A stretch of DNA of 9,812 nucleotides from Burkholderia sp. GTDB taxonomy: Bacteria > Pseudomonadota > Gammaproteobacteria > Burkholderiales > Burkholderiaceae. Position 1 is the stretch's first letter, and each line of letters begins with the position of its first letter. The translations under genes and the position numbers were made by a program. The stretch is taken from the NCBI RefSeq assembly GCF_018375725.1, contig NZ_JAHACR010000148.1, positions 1 to 9,812 of the forward strand. Direction: 5' to 3'. A model generated the notes under the pieces. That model was not told where the DNA came from. It was given only the letters and a program-made list of their open reading frames with translations, and did not search any database. This document shows, in pieces, positions 1 to 8,035 of this stretch.

Positions 1-226
1 CGGTCATGCGCATCGAACGCCTCATCGTCGTCGAACGGATCAACCGGTGCTGCTACCTCAAACGAAACGAGGGCATCGTCGGATGCCCTCGTTTCGGTAC
101 GGCTTGCGGAGCGCCCCGCAAGCCGCCGGACGGCACCGGGTGACGCGACGGGCCGGCCGGAAGCGCCCGGCGCATCGTGCGCGTCGTGCCCGTCCGGCCT
201 GCCTGCGTCACCCCGGTGCCTGACCA

Positions 227-227
<1 letters not shown>
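1..227 (-). CDS. possible 5' part of recX, cut by window edge
   Basis: A reading frame on the minus strand opens with ATG at 227-225, sharing one base with the recA stop (TGATG), and stays open for about 75 codons to the window edge. The visible end is acidic (PVDPFDDDEAFDAHD), which could be a variable N-terminal extension of RecX, the RecA modulator commonly encoded just downstream of recA. The conserved RecX domain would lie outside the window, so identity is inferred from gene order only. Against it, three strong hairpins lie inside this stretch, one like a terminator, and the frame uses unusual codons such as AGG and GGG. An alternative start is ATG at 13-11 in another frame, preceded by GAGG (23-20) at a six-base spacing; then positions 14-226 would be an untranslated spacer. 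Confidence 0.3.
63..96 (-). terminator. perfect 15-bp hairpin, likely recA transcript terminator
   Basis: CGAAACGAGGGCATC (63-77) pairs perfectly with GATGCCCTCGTTTCG (82-96) around a four-base loop. Read on the minus strand, the stem ends in TTTCG and is followed by TTTGAGG, a short T-rich tail. It lies 131 bases past the recA stop codon. It could terminate or attenuate transcription between recA and the next gene. Because it is symmetric it could also act on the other strand. Confidence 0.55.
101..124. repeat. inverted repeat in the recA downstream region
   Basis: GGCTTGCGG (101-109) and CCGCAAGCC (116-124) form a perfect 9-bp stem with a six-base loop. It is the middle of three successive hairpins after recA. 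No T-run follows, so it is not a classical terminator alone. Confidence 0.5.
132..220. repeat. long imperfect inverted repeat just after recA
   Basis: GGCACCGGGTGACGC (132-146) pairs with GCGTCACCCCGGTGCC (205-220) with a single bulged base. Inside it GACGGGC (147-153) pairs with GCCCGTC (188-194). The structure begins seven bases after the recA stop codon and may stabilise the recA mRNA 3' end. The role is inferred; the pairing is visible. Confidence 0.5.
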
Positions 228-1294
<1,067 letters not shown>

Positions 1295-1298
1295 GAAT

Positions 1299-1306
1299 CG
1301 TCCTTT
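1299..1306 (-). promoter_or_regulatory. recA ribosome binding site
   Basis: On the minus strand AAAGGACG lies here, with AAAGGA at 1306-1301 six bases before the ATG at 1294. It decides the recA start over the longer upstream frame. Confidence 0.8.
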
Positions 1307-1373
1307 GCTATGATGAGCAGCGTCTGATACGGGTGCGCAGGGTTCGATACCGCTGGCACACGGCGAATTCAGA

Positions 1374-1393
1374 CACTGTATAAAAAAACAGTG
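1374..1393 (-). promoter_or_regulatory. LexA (SOS) box of recA
   Basis: CACTGT-N8-ACAGTG (CACTGTATAAAAAAACAGTG on the plus strand) matches the proteobacterial CTGT-N8-ACAG LexA operator exactly and adds two further symmetric base pairs outside it. It covers the -10 region and part of the spacer of the recA promoter, so bound LexA would block RNA polymerase. It is 80 bases upstream of the recA start codon. Confidence 0.93.
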
Positions 1394-1403
1394 TTTTATG
1401 CAA
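1377..1403 (-). promoter_or_regulatory. recA sigma-70 promoter
   Basis: On the minus strand TTGCAT (1403-1398) serves as -35 and TATACA (1382-1377) as -10, separated by 15 bases, slightly short of the usual 17. The LexA box overlaps the spacer and -10, the usual arrangement at recA. Confidence 0.6.
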
Positions 1404-1419
1404 GCCCGCAATGCGGGCT
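1403..1419. repeat. short perfect inverted repeat between recA and the regulator gene
   Basis: AGCCCGCAATGCGGGCT is a perfect inverted repeat with one central base; as RNA it would give a 7-bp stem with a 3-base loop. It abuts the recA -35 element in the divergent intergenic space (1295-1491). It may be an operator or a relict terminator stem; there is no T-run. Confidence 0.4.
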
Positions 1420-1491
1420 GCACGACACACGAATTACTTCGGAGACAGCCGTGCCGGCGCAATCGCCCGCCGGCCACCGGTCACGCAACCC

Positions 1492-2217
1492 ATGCGAATT
1501 CTCATCGCCGAAGACGACAGCATACTCGCGGACGGCCTCACCCGGTCACTCCGCCAATCGGGCTATGCCGTCGATCACGTGAAGAACGGCGTCGAGGCCG
1601 ACACGGCCCTGTCGATGCAGGCATTCGACCTGCTGATCCTCGACCTCGGCCTGCCGAAAATGCCCGGCCTCGAAGTATTGAAGCGCCTGCGCGCCCGCAA
1701 CTCCAACCTGCCCGTGCTGATCCTGACTGCCGCCGACAGCGTCGACGAGCGCGTCAAGGGGCTCGACCTCGGCGCCGACGACTACATGGCCAAGCCGTTC
1801 GCGCTGAACGAGCTCGAGGCGCGCGTGCGCGCGCTGACCCGGCGCGGCGCGGGCGGCGGCCCGACCGTCGTGCGGCACGGCTCGCTCGCATTCGACCAGG
1901 TCGGCCGCACCGCCTATGCGAACGATCGCGTGCTCGACCTGTCCGCGCGCGAGCTCGGCCTGCTCGAAGTGCTGCTGCAGCGGATCGGGCGCCTCGTGTC
2001 GAAGGAACAGCTCGTCGACCATCTGTGCGAATGGGGCGAGGAAGTCAGCAACAACGCGATCGAAGTCTACGTACACCGGCTGCGCAAGAAAATCGAGCCG
2101 AGCGGCGTGCGCATCGTCACCATGCGCGGGCTCGGCTACTGCCTCGAGAAAGCCGCCCCCGCCAGCGCGCCCGACACCGCCGCGCAACCGGCTGCGGCCG
2201 GCACGCCGCAGCGCTGA
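1492..2217 (+). CDS. OmpR/PhoB-family response regulator (TctD-like)
   Basis: A DNA-binding response regulator of 241 residues. The receiver domain (1-115) has the acidic pocket E7-D8-D9, phosphoacceptor D51 in LILDLGLPKMPGL, T79 and K101 in YMAKPF. A winged-helix DNA-binding domain of OmpR type spans about 126-222, with NNAIEVYVHRLRKKI (187-201) as recognition helix and a wing ending GVRIVTMRGLGYCLE. An Ala/Pro-rich tail follows. The start at 1492 is chosen because receivers of this family begin MRILIAEDD; the open frame runs upstream to 1411 but adds only unrelated sequence, and no strong ribosome site marks either start. The kinase gene starts 18 bases after its stop, so they are probably one operon. 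Phosphorylation by that kinase is inferred. The target may be the MFS transporter downstream; the similarity to TctD is of family level. Confidence 0.93.
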   Translation: MRILIAEDDSILADGLTRSLRQSGYAVDHVKNGVEADTALSMQAFDLLILDLGLPKMPGLEVLKRLRARNSNLPVLILTAADSVDERVKGLDLGADDYMAKPFALNELEARVRALTRRGAGGGPTVVRHGSLAFDQVGRTAYANDRVLDLSARELGLLEVLLQRIGRLVSKEQLVDHLCEWGEEVSNNAIEVYVHRLRKKIEPSGVRIVTMRGLGYCLEKAAPASAPDTAAQPAAAGTPQR

Positions 2218-2235
2218 CGCGCGAGCCGAGCCGCC

Positions 2236-3765
2236 ATGGCCACGCCGGCCCGCTCGCGCCATCCGACCGGCGACACCGCGCGCGACGCACGCTACGAGAA
2301 TCCGTTCGCGCCGCCCGACGAGACCGATGCGCCCGAAGCCGCGCGGCCGCGCTCGCTGTTCGGCGAGATCCTCGACTGGATGCTCGCGCCGCTCCTGCTG
2401 TTCTGGCCGATGAGCATCGCCGTCACCTATCTCGTCGCAAAGACGATCGCGAACGGCCCGTTCGACCGTGCGCTCGAAACCAACGCGTACGTGCTCGCAC
2501 GGCAGATCCATCCGGTCAACGGCATCGCCGAGCTGACGCTGCCGCAGGCGACGCGCGACTTCCTGCGCGCGGACAACATCGACAGCGTCTATTTCCAGGT
2601 GCTCGGCACGCGCGGCGAACTCGTCGCGGGCGAAGCGGACCTGCCGCTCCCGCGCGAAGACGATCGTCCGCCGCCCGGCGTCGTCGTGTTCCGCGACGAT
2701 CTGCTGCGCGGCGACGACATCCGCGTCGCGTATACAACTGTCGCGCTGCCGCAGACGAGCGGCACCCAACCGGTGCTCGTGCAGGTCGGCGAGACGCTCG
2801 ACAAGCGCAACGCGCTGGCGAACGACATCATCAAGGGCGTGATCCTGCCGCAGTTCGTAATCCTGCCGCTCGCGATCCTGCTTGTCTGGTTCGGCCTGTC
2901 GCGCGGGCTCGCGCCGCTCAATGCGCTGCAGGTGCACATCCGCGCCCGCCGTCCGGACGATCTGTCGCCCGTCGAGGCGCAGCGCGCGCCGCCGGAGATC
3001 GAACCGCTCGTCACGTCGTTCAACGACCTGCTCGCGCGGCTCGAGCAGAACATGGCGCTGCAAAAGCGCTTCATCGCCGACGCCGCGCACCAGATGAAAA
3101 CCCCGCTCGCCGGCTTGCGCACGCAAGCCGAGTTCGCGCTGCGCCATGATGTGTCGCCCGACGTGCAGCGCTCGCTCGAGCAGATCGCGACGAGCTCCGG
3201 GCAGGCCGCACGGCTCGTCACGCAGCTGCTCGCGCTGGCCCGCGCGGAGAACCGCGCGAGCGGGCTGATGTTCGAACCCGTCGAGATCGCGACACTCGCG
3301 CGGCGCGCCGTGCGCGACTGGGTGCAGGCCGCACTCGCGAAACGGATGGATCTCGGCTACGAAGGCCCGGACGACGACGCGCCGCTCGACGTCGACGGCA
3401 ATCCGCTGATGCTGCGCGAAATGCTCGGCAACCTGATCGACAATGCGATCCGCTATACGCCGGAAGGCGGACGCATCACCGTGCGCGTGCGCGCGGACCG
3501 ACCCGCACGCGCCGTGCATCTCGAAGTCGAGGACACCGGCCCCGGCATTCCGGCCGCCGAGCGAGAACGCGTGCTCGAGCGCTTCTACCGGATCCTCGGC
3601 CGCGACGGCGACGGCAGCGGCCTCGGGCTCGCCATCGTGCGCGAGATCGTCACGCAGCACGGCGGCGCGCTGACGCTCGACGATCACGTCTACCAGGACG
3701 CGCCGCGCCTCGCCGGCACGCTCGTGCGCATCACCCTGCCCTTGCACGAACCGGCCCCGGAATAA
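2236..3765 (+). CDS. sensor histidine kinase, TctE-like
   Basis: A 509-residue inner-membrane sensor kinase. After a ~45-residue cytoplasmic, Pro/Ala-rich N-terminus comes membrane segment 1 (about 48-68), a periplasmic sensor of 2CSK_N type (about 70-195), membrane segment 2 (about 199-221) and a HAMP-like linker. The H-box AHQMKTPL (284-291) carries phosphoacceptor H285. The ATPase domain shows the N-box MLGNLIDNAIRYTP (396-409), the G1 box DTGPGI (433-438) and the G2 box GSGLGLAIV (460-468), so it should be active. The 2CSK_N arrangement is that of TctE, which senses tricarboxylates; the real ligand here is unknown. It autophosphorylates at H285 and presumably passes phosphate to D51 of the adjacent regulator. 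The start has only a weak ribosome site (GCCGAG), suggesting coupling to the gene before it. No defect is visible. Confidence 0.93.
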   Translation: MATPARSRHPTGDTARDARYENPFAPPDETDAPEAARPRSLFGEILDWMLAPLLLFWPMSIAVTYLVAKTIANGPFDRALETNAYVLARQIHPVNGIAELTLPQATRDFLRADNIDSVYFQVLGTRGELVAGEADLPLPREDDRPPPGVVVFRDDLLRGDDIRVAYTTVALPQTSGTQPVLVQVGETLDKRNALANDIIKGVILPQFVILPLAILLVWFGLSRGLAPLNALQVHIRARRPDDLSPVEAQRAPPEIEPLVTSFNDLLARLEQNMALQKRFIADAAHQMKTPLAGLRTQAEFALRHDVSPDVQRSLEQIATSSGQAARLVTQLLALARAENRASGLMFEPVEIATLARRAVRDWVQAALAKRMDLGYEGPDDDAPLDVDGNPLMLREMLGNLIDNAIRYTPEGGRITVRVRADRPARAVHLEVEDTGPGIPAAERERVLERFYRILGRDGDGSGLGLAIVREIVTQHGGALTLDDHVYQDAPRLAGTLVRITLPLHEPAPE

Positions 3766-3804
3766 CCCTGACGTGCGCCGCAACATCGCGACGCGGAAAC
3801 GCAA

Positions 3805-3921
3805 TTTGCGCGCAATTGAAGCACCGTTACCGAAAAATCATCACCAGAAGCCGGATATTGAGACCGGGTTAACACCCGATCGTTTTGCGTGCGCGAGTCA
3901 GTGCGCCGTAAGTTTGCGCGC
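3805..3921 (+). repeat. TTTGCGCGC direct repeats upstream of the transporter
   Basis: TTTGCGCGC occurs at 3805-3813 and again at 3913-3921, 108 bases apart, in the 224-base spacer before the transporter gene. The first copy contains the perfect palindrome TTGCGCGCAA (3806-3815). They may be operator sites for the adjacent response regulator; this is a guess from position. I see no convincing sigma-70 promoter in the spacer. Confidence 0.3.
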
Positions 3922-3989
3922 CAATAATCGTCGACAGGTTCGCCTCCGAGGCGGCCGTACATTTACATCAAAGGACTTGGAGACGATTC

Positions 3990-5648
3990 ATGGCAACGTT
4001 AGGCGGGCAAATTGCGCACGCGCCGATGACGGGCGAAGAGAAGAAGGTGATCTTCGCGTCGTCCCTCGGCACGGTGTTCGAATGGTACGACTTCTACCTG
4101 GCCGGCTCGCTGGCGGCCTATATCAGCAAGAGCTTCTTCGCCGGCATCAACCCGACCGCGGCCTTCATCTTCACGCTGCTCGGCTTCGCGGCCGGCTTCG
4201 CGGTGCGGCCGTTCGGCGCGATCGTATTCGGGCGCCTCGGCGACCTCGTCGGCCGCAAGCATACGTTCCTCGTGACGATCGTGATCATGGGCGTATCGAC
4301 GTTCGTCGTCGGCTTCCTGCCCGGCTACGCAACGATCGGCATCGCCGCGCCGGTGATCTTCATCGCGATGCGCCTGTTGCAAGGTCTCGCACTCGGCGGC
4401 GAGTACGGCGGTGCGGCAACCTACGTCGCGGAACATGCGCCGGCGCACCGGCGCGGCTTCTATACCGCGTGGATCCAGACGACCGCGACGCTCGGCCTGT
4501 TCCTGTCGCTGCTCGTGATCCTCGGCGTGCGCACGTTCATCGGCGAAGAGGCATTCGGCGCATGGGGCTGGCGCGTGCCCTTCATCGCGTCGATCCTGCT
4601 GCTCGCGGTGTCGGTCTGGATCCGGCTGCAGCTGAATGAATCGCCGGTGTTCCTGCGCATCAAGTCGGAAGGCAAGACGTCGAAGGCGCCGATCAAGGAA
4701 GCGTTCGGCCAGTGGAAGAACCTGAAGATCGTGATCCTCGCGCTCGTCGGCCTGACGGCCGGCCAGGCAGTCGTGTGGTACACGGGCCAGTTCTACGCGC
4801 TGTTCTTCCTCACGCAGACGCTGAAGGTCGATGGCGCAAGCGCGAACATCCTGATCGCGATCGCCCTGCTGATCGGCACGCCGTTCTTCCTGTTCTTCGG
4901 CTCGCTGTCGGACCGGATCGGCCGCAAGCCGATCATCCTCGCCGGCTGCCTGATCGCCGCGCTGACCTACTTCCCGCTGTTCAAGGCGCTCACGCACTTC
5001 GCGAACCCGCAGCTCGAACTGGCCACGCAAAAGGCGCCGATCAGCGTCGTCGCCGATCCGGCGACCTGTTCGTTCCAGTTCAACCCGGTCGGCACCTCGA
5101 AGTTCACGAACTCGTGCGACGTCGCGAAGGCCGCGCTGGCGAAGGCCGGCCTGAACTACGAGAATGTCGCGGCGCCCGCCGGCACAACCGCCCAGATCAA
5201 GGTCGGCGACACCGTAATCGACGCGTACGACGGCAAGGTCGCCGACGCGAAAGCGAAGGGCGCGGCGTTCGACAAGACGCTCGCCTCGACGCTGAAGGCC
5301 GCCGGCTACCCGGCGAAGGCCGATCCGGCGCAGCTCAACTGGCCGATGACGATCGTGATCCTGACGATCCTCGTGATCTACGTGACGATGGTCTACGGTC
5401 CGATTGCGGCGATGCTGGTGGAGATGTTCCCGACGCGGATCCGCTATACGTCGATGTCGCTGCCGTATCACATCGGCAACGGCTGGTTCGGCGGCTTCCT
5501 GCCGGCGACGGCGTTCGCGATCGTCGCGGCGAAGGGCAATATCTATTCGGGGCTGTGGTATCCGATCGTGATTGCGCTTGGCACCTTCGTGATCGGCCTG
5601 CTGTTCGTCAAGGACACGAAGGACTCGAATATCTACGCACAGGACTGA
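3990..5648 (+). CDS. MFS transporter, metabolite:H+ symporter (MHS) type
   Basis: A 552-residue inner-membrane transporter, probably a proton symporter for an organic acid or related small metabolite. It has about 12 membrane segments. The MHS signature is clear: SLGTVFEWYDFYLAG (25-39), the first loop motif GRLGDLVGRKHTF (81-93), RLLQGLALGGEYGGAATYVAEHAP (128-151), RRGFYTAWIQTT and a second loop motif GSLSDRIGRKPIIL (304-317). MHS members such as ShiA and ProP are roughly 440-500 residues; the extra length is an insert at about 337-450 between segments 9 and 10, predicted periplasmic, Lys/Ala-rich and holding two cysteines (C360, C376). The start has AAGGA at 3971 and GGAG at 3979-3982, seven bases before ATG. 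It follows the two-component genes in the same direction after 224 bases, so it may have its own promoter. The substrate cannot be read from the sequence; a carboxylate is suggested by the TctE-like kinase. Confidence 0.9.
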   Translation: MATLGGQIAHAPMTGEEKKVIFASSLGTVFEWYDFYLAGSLAAYISKSFFAGINPTAAFIFTLLGFAAGFAVRPFGAIVFGRLGDLVGRKHTFLVTIVIMGVSTFVVGFLPGYATIGIAAPVIFIAMRLLQGLALGGEYGGAATYVAEHAPAHRRGFYTAWIQTTATLGLFLSLLVILGVRTFIGEEAFGAWGWRVPFIASILLLAVSVWIRLQLNESPVFLRIKSEGKTSKAPIKEAFGQWKNLKIVILALVGLTAGQAVVWYTGQFYALFFLTQTLKVDGASANILIAIALLIGTPFFLFFGSLSDRIGRKPIILAGCLIAALTYFPLFKALTHFANPQLELATQKAPISVVADPATCSFQFNPVGTSKFTNSCDVAKAALAKAGLNYENVAAPAGTTAQIKVGDTVIDAYDGKVADAKAKGAAFDKTLASTLKAAGYPAKADPAQLNWPMTIVILTILVIYVTMVYGPIAAMLVEMFPTRIRYTSMSLPYHIGNGWFGGFLPATAFAIVAAKGNIYSGLWYPIVIALGTFVIGLLFVKDTKDSNIYAQD

Positions 5649-5660
5649 TGTGCAAGACCG

Positions 5661-5689
5661 CCGCCGGCGCCGTCATCATGCGCCGGCGG
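5661..5689 (+). terminator. GC-rich hairpin after the transporter gene
   Basis: CCGCCGGCGC (5661-5670) pairs perfectly with GCGCCGGCGG (5680-5689) around a nine-base loop, 12 bases after the transporter stop. No T-run follows directly; the next T-run is at 5714-5719. It is a weak or Rho-assisted terminator at best. Confidence 0.4.
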
Positions 5690-5706
5690 TGGACCGGATC
5701 GGCTCA

Positions 5707-5743
5707 TCAACACTTTTTTCGGGAAAATGGAAAAAAGTGTTGA
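5707..5743. repeat. 13-bp perfect inverted repeat overlapping the tRNA promoter
   Basis: TCAACACTTTTTT (5707-5719) and AAAAAAGTGTTGA (5731-5743) are perfect inverted copies separated by 11 bases. The right arm contains the first four bases of the tRNA -35 element TTGACA. It could be a protein-binding operator, a DNA bend (A/T tracts on both arms) or part of the transporter's termination signal. Confidence 0.6.
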
Positions 5744-5768
5744 CACGCTGGCTCAACTTGCCCATAAT
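5740..5768 (+). promoter_or_regulatory. sigma-70 promoter of the tRNA gene
   Basis: The perfect -35 TTGACA (5740-5745) is followed after exactly 17 bases by the -10 CATAAT (5763-5768), one mismatch from TATAAT. The mature tRNA begins 13 bases after the -10, which fits a transcription start a few bases upstream of the tRNA. This is the strongest promoter visible in the window. Confidence 0.85.
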
Positions 5769-5780
5769 TTTATTTCTGTT

Positions 5781-5857
<77 letters not shown>

Positions 5858-5862
5858 AATAC

Positions 5863-5898
5863 AAAACCCCGGTAGATCGTTGATCTACCGGGGTTTTT
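5863..5898 (+). terminator. intrinsic terminator of the tRNA gene
   Basis: AAAACCCCGGTAGATC (5863-5878) pairs perfectly over 16 bp with GATCTACCGGGGTTTT (5882-5897) around a three-base loop and ends in five T. It starts five bases after the CCA of the tRNA. It insulates the integrase from tRNA transcription. Confidence 0.92.
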
Positions 5899-5951
5899 CA
5901 CTTCCGGCCCTGTTGGTTCGCTGCGAGCCGATTTCTTTTACGATCCTCTCG

Positions 5952-5981
5952 CGGTGCAGTTTCGGTGCAATACGCGGTGCA
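5952..5981 (+). repeat. three phased CGGTGCA repeats before the integrase gene
   Basis: CGGTGCA occurs at 5952-5958, 5963-5969 and 5975-5981, at steps of 11 and 12 bases, about one helical turn. The outer two extend to CGCGGTGCAG. They end 20 bases before the integrase start. Their place and phasing fit arm-type sites of a tyrosine integrase or binding sites of an excisionase/repressor that also controls the integrase promoter. The function is inferred. Confidence 0.55.
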
Positions 5982-6001
5982 GACCTCAAGGAAGGAGCAC
6001 C

Positions 6002-7051
6002 ATGGCAGCACTGACAAAACCCCCCCCTGGCACCTGGAAAGCGACCATCCGGCGCGTTGGCTGGCCGACGGCCGCTAAGACGTTTCGCACGAAGCGCGAT
6101 GCCGAGGATTGGGCTCGACGCACCGAGGACGAGATGGTGCGCGGCGTATTCATACAGCGCGCGCCGTCCGAGAAGACCACGGTTGCCGACGCACTCGACC
6201 GCTACGAGCGGGAAATCGTCCCCACGAAGAAAGTCAGCACACAGCGCCGAGAAGGCGCTCGCATCCGCGAACTGAAGGCCCACTTCGGGAAGTATTCGCT
6301 TGCCGCCGTAACCCCCGACCTCGTGGGCCGCTATCGCGACGATCGGTTAGCGCAAGGCAAGGCCAACAACACCGTCCGCCTCGAGCTCGCCTTGCTCGGC
6401 CATCTGTTCAACGTGGCGATCAAGGAATGGCACATCGGGCTGATCTTCAACCCTGTCGCCAACATACGTAAGCCCAGTCCCGGCGAGGGGCGAAATCGAC
6501 GTCTATCCGGTCGCGAGCAAGCGGCGCTACTCGCAGCCGTAGATGAGCACTCGAATCCGATGCTGGGCTGGATCGTGCGCATCGCGATAGAAACCGGCAT
6601 GCGTCAATCCGAGATACTTGGACTGCGCCGCGGCCAGGTCGATCTGGAACGGCGCGTCGTGCGACTGACGGACACCAAGAACAATGCGGCCCGCACGGTG
6701 CCGCTGACCAAGCTCGCCGCATCGGTCCTGCAAAACGCTCTCGCCAATCCCGTCAGACCGATCGACACTGATCTCGTGTTCTTCGGGGAGCCCGGCCGCG
6801 ACGGAAAGCGGCGCGCATATCAGTTCACCAAGATCTGGAACGGCCTCAAGAAGCGCACCGGCCTGGTCGATTTCCGCTTCCATGATCTACGACACGAGGC
6901 GGTCAGCCGCCTAGTCGAGGCTGGGCTAACTGATCAGGAAGTGGCTTCGATCAGCGGGCACAAATCGATGCAGATGCTGCGGCGGTACACCCACCTCCGT
7001 GCGGAAGACCTCGTCGGCAAATTAGATGCCCTTGCGTCGCCCCGACGTTAA
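6002..7051 (+). CDS. tyrosine recombinase / phage-type integrase
   Basis: A 349-residue site-specific recombinase that would insert and excise the element at its attachment site by a covalent tyrosine-DNA intermediate. The N-terminal ~55 residues look like an arm-binding domain (WKATIRRVGWPTAAKTFRTKRDAEDWA), 57-160 like the SAM-like core-binding domain, and 165-345 like the catalytic domain. All catalytic residues are present: R201 in TGMRQSEILGL, K226 in TDTKNN, H294 and R297 in HDLRH, H320 in SGHKS, and nucleophile Y329 in RRYTHL. The length is normal for the family. ATG at 6002 is preferred because AAGGAAGGAG (5988-5997) lies just before it; a GTG at 5954 would add 16 Cys/Arg-rich residues encoded by the CGGTGCA repeats. 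Its last 30 bases overlap the convergent gene. It appears functional. Confidence 0.95.
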   Translation: MAALTKPPPGTWKATIRRVGWPTAAKTFRTKRDAEDWARRTEDEMVRGVFIQRAPSEKTTVADALDRYEREIVPTKKVSTQRREGARIRELKAHFGKYSLAAVTPDLVGRYRDDRLAQGKANNTVRLELALLGHLFNVAIKEWHIGLIFNPVANIRKPSPGEGRNRRLSGREQAALLAAVDEHSNPMLGWIVRIAIETGMRQSEILGLRRGQVDLERRVVRLTDTKNNAARTVPLTKLAASVLQNALANPVRPIDTDLVFFGEPGRDGKRRAYQFTKIWNGLKKRTGLVDFRFHDLRHEAVSRLVEAGLTDQEVASISGHKSMQMLRRYTHLRAEDLVGKLDALASPRR

Positions 7052-8035
7052 TTCCCATAGACTCGCCAACATGGCCGAGTGATCATCTTCGCTCGGCCTG
7101 AATAGAAACGGATTGCTGGCATAGGCCACGGCGAAGAACTCCGGATCGCCGCCATGCACTGCCTCAAGGAATTTTCGATACTCGGGATACAGGACCAGGT
7201 TCGCCTGCTCCCTGTTCATAAAATACTCTCGCAGATCATCCCAAATCTGGACGATTTGTAGCCACGGCGACCATTCCACCAGTGCGAGCCAGAGGAGCAA
7301 ATGAATTGATACGGCGGTCTGGAAATCTCCGTACATAGCTTGCCACTGAAGCCTATAAAGAACGATCGCCCGGCCAAGATCCTCGGCTTCGATCCGCGCG
7401 CCCGCTCGAGAGTTCGACCACAGCTTCATCTCAAGATCGCCAACTACTGTGCCGAATTCCTCCCCCTCGCCCCAAGCGACGCCATCGTCACACCCCGCAT
7501 AGATATCCCACAGTGCGGAGGGGTCATCCTTACACCCCCACAGAGCTCGCCACAAATAGCCAGGCCCGAACTCGAACAGATCACAAGCACTCTGGTGCCG
7601 CCCCGACGCTGGGGGATAAAACAACTCGACGTCTCGCCGTCTCCGCTCCGGATCCGGCGGATCATAGAAACGGGCGTCGGGAAACAACTCATGCAGGTGA
7701 TCAATCGACGCTTTCGTCAAGGTCGCATCACCCGCAAAGTTCTTCGCCCACTTTCCCGAGCGAGCAGTCTCCCACGAAACAAGCGGATGCCGCTCCCCCA
7801 TCGTTCGGTCGAACCATTGTGCGAATTGATTAGCGTTGCGAACACTCTCCGCACGCCACGCCAGAGCATGCATCGTGGCAATCGTGCGAATGCGATCACG
7901 AAAACGCTCATCGTCAGTTTTGGTCGGGCGGCCGCGCCTCGGCCACACTAGATCGAGGCGAACATCCGGCGGATTCTCAATAGTCTTGGCGGGCTGCAGC
8001 ATCATCTGAAGCGGCGTATTTATTTTACGAACCAA
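7022..8035 (-). CDS. unrecognised cargo protein, Trp-rich, ~337 aa
   Basis: I do not recognise a named family. The protein has a basic RRGRPTK stretch (33-39, AT-hook-like). A central segment (66-165; NANQFAQWFDR, then SGKWAKNFAGDATLTKASIDHLHELFPDA, then LWRALWG) resembles in outline a group of uncharacterised proteobacterial proteins with a W/K-W-x-x-Y...P-x-A-T-x-x-x-x-x-x-x-x-FPG...LW-x-x-L pattern; that is from memory. A Trp-rich hydrophobic helix lies at 241-265 and could touch a membrane or form a core. Coding is supported by long uninterrupted length, few alternatives and varied amino acid use. The start is uncertain: the frame begins with TTG at 8035, preceded by TGGGG (8044-8040) at four bases; ATG codons at 8005 and 8002 have no clear ribosome site. 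It is convergent with the integrase, overlapping by 30 bases, and divergent from the small HTH gene. Position next to an integrase suggests cargo or a regulator of the element. Confidence 0.75.
   Translation of the reverse strand: MVRKINTPLQMMLQPAKTIENPPDVRLDLVWPRRGRPTKTDDERFRDRIRTIATMHALAWRAESVRNANQFAQWFDRTMGERHPLVSWETARSGKWAKNFAGDATLTKASIDHLHELFPDARFYDPPDPERRRRDVELFYPPASGRHQSACDLFEFGPGYLWRALWGCKDDPSALWDIYAGCDDGVAWGEGEEFGTVVGDLEMKLWSNSRAGARIEAEDLGRAIVLYRLQWQAMYGDFQTAVSIHLLLWLALVEWSPWLQIVQIWDDLREYFMNREQANLVLYPEYRKFLEAVHGGDPEFFAVAYASNPFLFRPSEDDHSAMLASLWELTSGRRKGI

Noticed and set aside
1403..1419. Intrinsic terminator between recA and the response regulator
   Set aside because: The stem has no T-run on either strand and lies between two divergent gene starts, where no terminator is needed.
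1295..1477. 61-codon N-terminal extension of recA
   Set aside because: It has no RecA-like sequence, covers the LexA box and promoter, and the ATG at 1294 has a good ribosome site and the canonical N-terminus.
1546..3804. A 752-codon open frame on the minus strand
   Set aside because: It lies opposite the two-component genes, is Arg/Ala/Glu-rich with no domain pattern, and such antisense frames are expected in high-GC coding DNA.
3999..5471. A 490-codon open frame on the minus strand opposite the transporter
   Set aside because: Composition (Arg/Asp/His-rich repeats) is the typical shadow of a membrane protein gene; no recognisable domain.
5954..6001. GTG start for the integrase 16 codons upstream
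   Set aside because: It is read through the CGGTGCA repeats and gives a Cys/Arg-rich peptide, whereas ATG 6002 has AAGGAAGGAG just before it.
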